DNA of 11,077 nt. Origin: Thermoplasmata archaeon. GTDB lineage: Archaea; Thermoplasmatota; Thermoplasmata; Thermoplasmatales; Thermoplasmataceae. The translations under genes were made by a program, and so were the position numbers. Of this stretch, positions 6,246 through 11,077 are shown piece after piece. Each line of letters begins with the position of its first letter. Position 1 is the first letter of the stretch. The notes under the pieces are model-generated. The model saw only the letters and a program-made list of their open reading frames with translations. It searched no databases and was not told the origin of the DNA. The stretch is taken from positions 1-11,077 of the forward strand of contig JAKBGP010000055.1 of NCBI GenBank assembly GCA_021833045.1. Direction: 5' to 3'.

Positions 6246-7138
6246 GTGTTAGTGTCATGAAAGTTGGAGGATCTTGTCTTACAGACATAGATTCTCTGGG
6301 TCAGCTTGATAAAATATCAAAGATCTGGCCATTTAATGTAATAGTTGTGAGTGCTTTCAAGGGAGTGACTGATGCATTGTATGGTGCCTATTACAGTCTG
6401 CATAGATCAGAATACGTCGAGGCTCTTATTAGGAGATATTCAAAAGAGCTGTCTAAGAGGAATCTTGAAACGGAAGATTTCATATTTAACAGGATACTGT
6501 CATTGATGAGATTTTCAGGCGTAGGAGATTTCACAAAAAAAGTAGATGAATGCAACATTGATTTTTATGTATCACTTGGAGAGCAGATCTCCGGAGCTGT
6601 CTGCACGATATATTTGGAAGATCATTATGATGCGATTTACATGGATTCCATAGAAACTGGAATATTAATCAGGAGAGTAGATGATGTGAATAAAATTGAT
6701 CTCGATAGATCCATACAACTTCGAAATGAAAAATTAGAAGAATATCTCGGCAAAAAAACAATAATAACCACTGGATTCTATGGACTTGATGAATTTGGAA
6801 AGGTTGCAATAGCTGGAAGAAATAGCAGTGACTATGTGGCTTCAGTCCTTGCAGTCAAATTCGGAGCAGATAAGCTTATTTTATTCAAGGATGTTGATGG
6901 GATCTATAGAACTGATCCAAGGCTGATCAGTTCAATATCACCCATTGGTGAAATGGACTATGAAGAGGCAACAAAATATTCTATTAAGGGTGGAATTATT
7001 CATCCGGATGCAGTCAGAATATGTGGTGAAAATAATGTTATAATTCATGTAATGGGTTACCATAGCCTTAAAGTTGGTACCATAGTAAGACCATTTGTGA
7101 ATGGAAAGACCAAGTTATACTTTCCAGAAACAGCCTGA
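6242..7138 (+). CDS. Aspartate kinase lacking ACT domains
   Basis: Amino-acid kinase of 298 aa that phosphorylates L-aspartate to 4-aspartyl phosphate, the first step of the aspartate family. Landmarks are MKVGGS (6-11, the lysine-glycine loop), VVSAFKGVTDAL (35-46), SLGEQIS (111-117), AGRNSSDYVAS (191-201, usually GRGGSD), FKDVDGIYRTDPR (215-227) and KGGIIHPDA (249-257). The chain stops soon after GTIV (279-282), exactly where two ACT regulatory domains normally begin; usual monofunctional enzymes are about 400-470 aa. The stop is natural and no frameshifted remnant of ACT domains is evident in the next 100 bases. Feedback control by threonine or lysine through ACT is therefore not expected from this chain. 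Start TTG is chosen from the strong GAGGGGGG site; ATG at 6257 would give MKVGGS as the very N-terminus. Confidence 0.9.
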   Translation: MSVSVMKVGGSCLTDIDSLGQLDKISKIWPFNVIVVSAFKGVTDALYGAYYSLHRSEYVEALIRRYSKELSKRNLETEDFIFNRILSLMRFSGVGDFTKKVDECNIDFYVSLGEQISGAVCTIYLEDHYDAIYMDSIETGILIRRVDDVNKIDLDRSIQLRNEKLEEYLGKKTIITTGFYGLDEFGKVAIAGRNSSDYVASVLAVKFGADKLILFKDVDGIYRTDPRLISSISPIGEMDYEEATKYSIKGGIIHPDAVRICGENNVIIHVMGYHSLKVGTIVRPFVNGKTKLYFPETA

Positions 7139-7209
7139 CTACTTTATATTCGTTTGTCACAATTGAGGACTCATATGGGTGTTTTAACAAATTACTCTTC
7201 ATTAAAAAG

Positions 7210-7216
7210 TATTTAA
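7210..7216 (+). promoter_or_regulatory. TATA box of the MscS-type gene
   Basis: TATTTAA is centred 26 bases upstream of the ATG at 7239 and is preceded by an A-rich stretch. No Shine-Dalgarno sequence lies between, which points to a leaderless message and to transcription independent of the asd operon. Confidence 0.6.
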
Positions 7217-7238
7217 CGGAAAAAAGCATTAATCAGCG

Positions 7239-8144
7239 ATGGATAATAAGAAGCAAAAAGACCGTTTCCTTGCACTGGGATCACTAATCGTCCTGCTTGC
7301 TGGTCTTCTTATTGTTGTTTTTGTTGTAACTCAAATATTGAAAATAATACCTCCAGCTTATTCAAAGTTCATTGATGCTGCGATTATAGCAATAATTTCC
7401 TATGTTGTTATTAGAATTGTGCTCACATACATAAGAAGGGTCCTTGGAAGGTTCATGGATGAGGCAACACTGCACCCCATAGTATTCATGGTCCGTATGG
7501 TGGGATATTTCATAATAGCACTGGCAGTAATTGCTTCTTTCGGAATCGATATTTCATCAATCATACTTGGAAGCACGTTCCTTGCTGCAGTTATTGGTCT
7601 TGCATCTCAGAGTGTTCTTGCTAATCAGTTTGCAGGGTTACTTCTTATCCTCACCCGTCCCTTTAAGATAGGTGACAGGGTCTGGATCCATGCCTGGCAA
7701 TTTAGCATATCCTTTGCAGTGGTAGCCCCAAAATATTTTTCGAGCGATTTCCTTTATAACAACGGATTTGTTGGGAAGGTAAAGGATATCAGCATAAATT
7801 ATACTACTCTGGTTACAGACGGAGGAGAAGTAGTAAAGATAGCGAATAATGTCCTAACACAGGGTGCCTATAGAATTACTTCAAAAACACCAGTTGTACA
7901 GGTGAGATATGAAATTCCAAAATATTTGAAGTTTGAACTTGTGAAGGATGATATACTGAAAAACCTCAAACAGATGTCAGAGTTAAAAAACGAACCTTTT
8001 CTGGCAATTGATGAAACAACTCTAAATACATATGTGATTCTAATAAAGGGAGAGTTTAACACCATTGATCCATCAATAATAAGAGGTAAGATACTTGAGA
8101 TGCTCATTTCAACCGTCGAGGGAAAAAGGCTCCCTAATAATTGA
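7239..8144 (+). CDS. Small-conductance mechanosensitive channel, MscS family
   Basis: Membrane channel of 301 aa that would open under membrane tension and release solutes during hypo-osmotic shock. Hydrophobic segments lie at about 12-36, 45-66 and 85-103, followed by the pore-lining helix at about 107-138, which ends in the family transition GLASQSVLANQFAG and the linker TRPFKIGDRV (139-148). The beta domain follows (GFVGKVKDISINYTTLVTDGG, then KIANNVL in place of the common IPN) and a C-terminal alpha/beta part. Between GDRVWI and GFVGKV there is an extra stretch of about 25 residues (151-175), rich in aromatic residues, where E. coli MscS has only a short turn. Expressed alone from its own leaderless promoter. 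Family is confident; gating properties are unknown. Confidence 0.92.
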   Translation: MDNKKQKDRFLALGSLIVLLAGLLIVVFVVTQILKIIPPAYSKFIDAAIIAIISYVVIRIVLTYIRRVLGRFMDEATLHPIVFMVRMVGYFIIALAVIASFGIDISSIILGSTFLAAVIGLASQSVLANQFAGLLLILTRPFKIGDRVWIHAWQFSISFAVVAPKYFSSDFLYNNGFVGKVKDISINYTTLVTDGGEVVKIANNVLTQGAYRITSKTPVVQVRYEIPKYLKFELVKDDILKNLKQMSELKNEPFLAIDETTLNTYVILIKGEFNTIDPSIIRGKILEMLISTVEGKRLPNN

Positions 8145-8149
8145 GGATG

Positions 8150-8174
8150 CGGGTTTATCTCTCCTAGATACCCG
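8150..8174 (+). repeat. Imperfect stem-loop after the MscS-type gene
   Basis: CGGGTTTATCT and AGATACCCG form an imperfect stem with a 2-base bulge and a 5-base loop, starting 5 bases after the stop codon. No T tract follows. It could be a 3'-end structure; a chance structure is equally possible. Confidence 0.25.
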
Positions 8175-8181
8175 TGAAAAG

Positions 8182-8190
8182 TCTATTATG
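8182..8190 (+). promoter_or_regulatory. TATA-like box of aroC
   Basis: TCTATTATG is centred about 26 bases upstream of the aroC ATG and no Shine-Dalgarno sequence follows, consistent with a leaderless message. The match to a TATA box is moderate; a second AT-rich stretch lies at 8191-8200. Confidence 0.42.
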
Positions 8191-8212
8191 ATTATATGTA
8201 TTTCATTCCTTA

Positions 8213-9337
8213 ATGAGTTTTACATTTAAGGACAGAATTTCCATTTCAATATTTGGATCTTCCCATGGTTCCTCAGTAGGCTGCATTCTTGATGGTATAC
8301 CCGCAGGTTTCAAAGTGGATGAGAATGTTGTTAATCTGTGGATGACAAGAAGGGCTCCTGGACAGAGTTCACTTACCACCCAGAGAAAGGAAACAGATAA
8401 TGTGGAGTTTATTTCGGGAATTAATAACAGTTACACGGATGGAGGGCCAATTACCATGCTTATAAGAAACAAAGATGTCATTGAAAGACATTATGATGAG
8501 TTAAGGGAAAGGCCCAGGCCAGGACATGGAGATCTGAGTCTGTTTCTCAAGTATGGACCATTCAGAAATTATTCAGGCGGAGGTTTTCTTTCAGGAAGAA
8601 TGACTGCACCACTGGTTGCAGCAGGATCCATAGCAATCCAGTTACTTGCTGAAAAAGACATCCAGATTTCATCCTATTTACAGAGCATGGGAGATATAAG
8701 AATTAAGGAAGACAGGTTCTATGATGATTTGGAAGTCTATGGAACCAAGTCAAGGATTCCGGATTCCGTATCTGATGATAAGGCTGATGAACTTATTAGA
8801 CACTTACAGTCCCAGGGTGATAGTACCGGTGGCATTGTAAAGACTGTTGTGAAAAATGTTCCTGCTGGAATTGGTGAACCATTTTTTGATTCTGTAGAGT
8901 CGGTCATATCACACTTAATGTTCTCTGTCCCAGGAGTTAAGGGCATTGAATTTGGTGATGGATTCCAGTTAGGAAGGATGAATGGAAGCACATCCAATGA
9001 TTTGTTCCGTATGAAGGATGAAAAAGTAAAGGCACTGTCAAATCACAACGGTGGAATTCTTGGAGGAATAACCTATGGAAACGATATTGAATTTAGAACT
9101 GTATTCAAGCCCACTTCTTCCATTAGAAAAGAACAGGAAACGGTAGATATAAAAAACTGGAATAATACAACCGTAAGAGTTCAGGGGAGGCATGATCCTT
9201 GCATAGCAATAAGGGCTGTCCCGGTGGTTAAATGTGTGACAGCACTCTCCCTGCTTGATCTATACCTCAGAAGACAGTCATCTTATAAAGGGAATTTTGT
9301 AAATGAATCCAGTTATGGAAAGGATGAATGGAATTAG
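8213..9337 (+). CDS. aroC: Chorismate synthase
   Basis: Cytoplasmic FMN-dependent enzyme of 374 aa that converts 5-enolpyruvylshikimate-3-phosphate to chorismate, last common step of aromatic amino-acid synthesis. Family landmarks run in order: FGSSHG (14-19, usually GESHG) with conserved H18, RRAPGQSSLTTQR (46-58), RPGHGD (102-107) with the second conserved histidine H105, GDSTGGIV (202-209), GEPFFDSVES (221-230), KGIEFGDGF (243-251), NHNGGILGG (277-285), KPTSSI (299-304) and GRHDPC (325-330). Two normally strict motifs differ: GESHG is GSSHG, and GGGRSSARET is GGGFLSGRMT (122-131). Catalytic histidines are kept, so it is probably functional. The C-terminal 20 residues are encoded in DNA that also carries the end of the opposing membrane-protein gene. 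No other shikimate-pathway gene is in the window. Confidence 0.95.
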   Translation: MSFTFKDRISISIFGSSHGSSVGCILDGIPAGFKVDENVVNLWMTRRAPGQSSLTTQRKETDNVEFISGINNSYTDGGPITMLIRNKDVIERHYDELRERPRPGHGDLSLFLKYGPFRNYSGGGFLSGRMTAPLVAAGSIAIQLLAEKDIQISSYLQSMGDIRIKEDRFYDDLEVYGTKSRIPDSVSDDKADELIRHLQSQGDSTGGIVKTVVKNVPAGIGEPFFDSVESVISHLMFSVPGVKGIEFGDGFQLGRMNGSTSNDLFRMKDEKVKALSNHNGGILGGITYGNDIEFRTVFKPTSSIRKEQETVDIKNWNNTTVRVQGRHDPCIAIRAVPVVKCVTALSLLDLYLRRQSSYKGNFVNESSYGKDEWN

Positions 9338-11008
9338 GAATGTCAATGAAACACTAAATGCTGCATAATATTTTGCCTTCCTAAGGGATGCAAAAACAGT
9401 ATTCATGAGTGTTCTGTATGAATCTTCACTCCCCATTTTTACATTTACATCTACGTGCCCATATACGAACGATACATCCTGAATATGGTCAATTGCATCC
9501 TCAATAGCTTTAATTGCCACATTTTTTATCCTTTCAACATCGTCTTTCTCACCCAGTGGATTCATATCTAGTGATCCCTGATTCACAATGTGATTGTCAG
9601 TAGTATATATGGCAATGTAATCGACCATATGCTTTGCTCCTTCCCTTATTTCCTTCATAAGGTCTCCAGTTATATTGTTAGAATCTGTAAGGAGAATTGC
9701 ATTTTTCTTATCTCCATAATCAAATACAATTGCCTGTATTCCCATTTTTCCGAGAGAATTCAAATTCAAGACGCTCCTAGAATAACCTGCTTTTCCTCTG
9801 TACTTGTCATTCATTCTTGAAACCAGTTTTGAGGAAGATCTGAAATATGGATTGGTATCAGTTATCTCCTTTGCTCCTTTTGAAAAATTGTTCTGTCCGT
9901 CCAGAATTGAGAAATGAAGATTGAATTCTTTTTCAATATAATTCCATAATTTTTCCCCTTCAGTGAGAAGTATATCATCAAAATTTACCTTGTCAGGATT
10001 GAGTGCGAGGAAACCAAAGTTGCCAAATCTCATTCCATCAAGGATTATTCCTGAAGATTTCAACGATACGATTCGTGACATCATCTTTGACTGGGAAATC
10101 CCATTCCATGAATTCCTTATGGCGTTCGCAATTGCATCTATGTCCTCATTCCCTGAACAGTTGTTATTGTTTGTTGTACTTGTGTGGAATACCATGAATT
10201 CCGAATTTAGATCCGTTAGTCTCTCCTGCAACCTTCCTGGTAAATCACTGGTTCCAATCAACCCAAATGGTCCAGGATGTATATATGGAAACACCATAGT
10301 CACAACATTTTCTTCTTTTTCATTCAATACTCTTATGAAATTCACTGGAACTGTTCTCTGCTCTGAATACATCCTTTTGAAGAATCTGTCTCCAACGTCA
10401 TAGTACTTCTTGCTTGTTGCACTATAAAGGAAGAATTTAATCAACTGTCTTGGTTCCTCATGAAACTCACTTCTAAAAGTAGATGTTGCCCTGTTAACAA
10501 AGAAATAAGAAAGATACGCTGAAATTAGACTGTACAGGATGGCTTCAGCCATTACTGTATAATCAACGTAGAACAGGAAAAATGGTATAAATGAAAGTGT
10601 GAGGCTTAGAGAGTTGAGATAGTTGATCCTGTCATTGTCAGATAGGTAGACGTAAAACACAAGAAATCTGAAGAAAGAAACAAATGAAAGGGAAATGGCA
10701 ATATTCTGTGTGCTAAAAAAAGGAAATATCAGGTCAAGAATGATATAAATTATGAAGAACATGAAGAAGGTTAGCACAAAGAGGAAGAGGTTTTTCTTTA
10801 GATTGAGATGAGATTTAAAATATTTTGAGAATATCTGGTCTATTGTTATTGTAATAACCGCGGTAACCGGTATCATGAAAAAAGACATTAAAAGACTTCT
10901 TGAATTCAAAAATTCAAGGAAAAATATGATTAGAAGGACAGTTATCAATAACCAGAAAGGCGGTGATCTCTTAACATATTTTGAAAGGTCTGCAAATGTT
11001 TTTTCCAT
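9278..11008 (-). CDS. DUF2070 family archaeal membrane protein
   Basis: Membrane protein of 576 aa in the archaeal DUF2070 (COG3356) family, function unknown. About six hydrophobic segments occupy residues 17-172, a large polar domain runs from about 180 to 545, and one C-terminal membrane segment lies at about 548-568. The polar domain has the family signature FPYIHPGPFGLIGTSDLP (240-257), then FHTSTT (274-279), C284, DGQN (370-373), LLTDSNNITGD (439-449) and TTDNHIVNQGS (469-479). The repeated histidines, aspartates and asparagines look like a metal-binding or hydrolytic site, which is inference. The ATG has no Shine-Dalgarno site and a TTTAAA box lies 30 bases upstream. The last 60 bases overlap the end of aroC in the opposite direction. 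Length is normal for the family and no frame damage is seen. Confidence 0.88.
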   Translation of the reverse strand: MEKTFADLSKYVKRSPPFWLLITVLLIIFFLEFLNSRSLLMSFFMIPVTAVITITIDQIFSKYFKSHLNLKKNLFLFVLTFFMFFIIYIILDLIFPFFSTQNIAISLSFVSFFRFLVFYVYLSDNDRINYLNSLSLTLSFIPFFLFYVDYTVMAEAILYSLISAYLSYFFVNRATSTFRSEFHEEPRQLIKFFLYSATSKKYYDVGDRFFKRMYSEQRTVPVNFIRVLNEKEENVVTMVFPYIHPGPFGLIGTSDLPGRLQERLTDLNSEFMVFHTSTTNNNNCSGNEDIDAIANAIRNSWNGISQSKMMSRIVSLKSSGIILDGMRFGNFGFLALNPDKVNFDDILLTEGEKLWNYIEKEFNLHFSILDGQNNFSKGAKEITDTNPYFRSSSKLVSRMNDKYRGKAGYSRSVLNLNSLGKMGIQAIVFDYGDKKNAILLTDSNNITGDLMKEIREGAKHMVDYIAIYTTDNHIVNQGSLDMNPLGEKDDVERIKNVAIKAIEDAIDHIQDVSFVYGHVDVNVKMGSEDSYRTLMNTVFASLRKAKYYAAFSVSLTFLIPFILSITGFIYKIPFIR

Positions 11009-11035
11009 TTAACCAACAGCCATTAAAATTAGACA

Positions 11036-11041
11036 TTTAAA
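11036..11041 (-). promoter_or_regulatory. TATA-like box of the DUF2070 gene
   Basis: TTTAAA is centred about 30 bases upstream of the ATG at 11008 on the minus strand. No Shine-Dalgarno sequence precedes the start (TTGGTTAA-ATG), so a leaderless or very short-leader transcript is likely. Confidence 0.45.
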
Positions 11042-11077
11042 CTGTATTATTAAAGCACCGGAATCATTCTAAACCTT

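Noticed and set aside
9963..10403. A 146-codon plus-strand frame opposite the DUF2070 gene.
   Set aside because: It is antisense to a well-supported family member, shows no recognisable domain and has no promoter or ribosome site.
1..11077. Mobile elements, CRISPR arrays, tRNA or rRNA genes.
   Set aside because: No transposase, integrase, spaced direct repeats, cloverleaf sequence or rRNA-like stretch was recognised, and the genes are mostly housekeeping types with similar base composition.

Overview
The window looks like an ordinary chromosomal stretch of a thermoacidophilic euryarchaeon, most likely of the Thermoplasmata. The reasons are AT-rich DNA, an archaeal-type aspartate-semialdehyde dehydrogenase, an archaeal membrane protein of the DUF2070 family, a PiT-type permease paired with a DUF47 PhoU-like protein, and transcription signals in which a TATA-like box lies about 26-30 bases upstream of start codons without a Shine-Dalgarno sequence (leaderless messages). 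Genes inside operons or with longer leaders do have Shine-Dalgarno-like sites. The placement is inferred from protein families and signals only; no rRNA is present.

Layout. Positions 20-1599 (minus) hold a two-gene anion-transport operon, DUF47 then a PiT-family permease, joined by a 4-base ATGA overlap. Positions 1754-3637 (minus) hold a nucleotide-sugar pair, a long-form glucose-1-phosphate thymidylyltransferase followed with no gap by an RmlD-like reductase. Positions 3784-4958 hold a convergent pair of small unnamed proteins separated by 5 bases: a HEPN-like protein with an R-x4-H motif and a protein with an HExxE-type, zincin-like signature. Positions 5223-7138 (plus) hold asd and an ACT-less aspartate kinase, overlapping by 4 bases, which together carry aspartate to aspartate semialdehyde. 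Next come a small MscS-type channel (7239-8144, plus) and chorismate synthase (8213-9337, plus). The end of chorismate synthase overlaps by 60 bases the convergent DUF2070 membrane protein (9278-11008, minus).

How the genes relate. Two amino-acid biosynthesis steps (aspartate family, aromatic family) flank a turgor-release channel. The minus-strand genes serve anion uptake and surface-glycan precursor synthesis. No mobile element, CRISPR array, tRNA, rRNA or prophage signal was seen. No gap between genes exceeds 300 bases; the longest, 4959-5222, contains a back-to-back promoter area and two small palindromes. The most interesting items are the two unnamed proteins at 3784-4958, the PiT permease without the usual aspartates in its signature repeats, the aspartate kinase without regulatory domains, and the DUF2070 protein with its histidine/aspartate-rich extramembrane domain.
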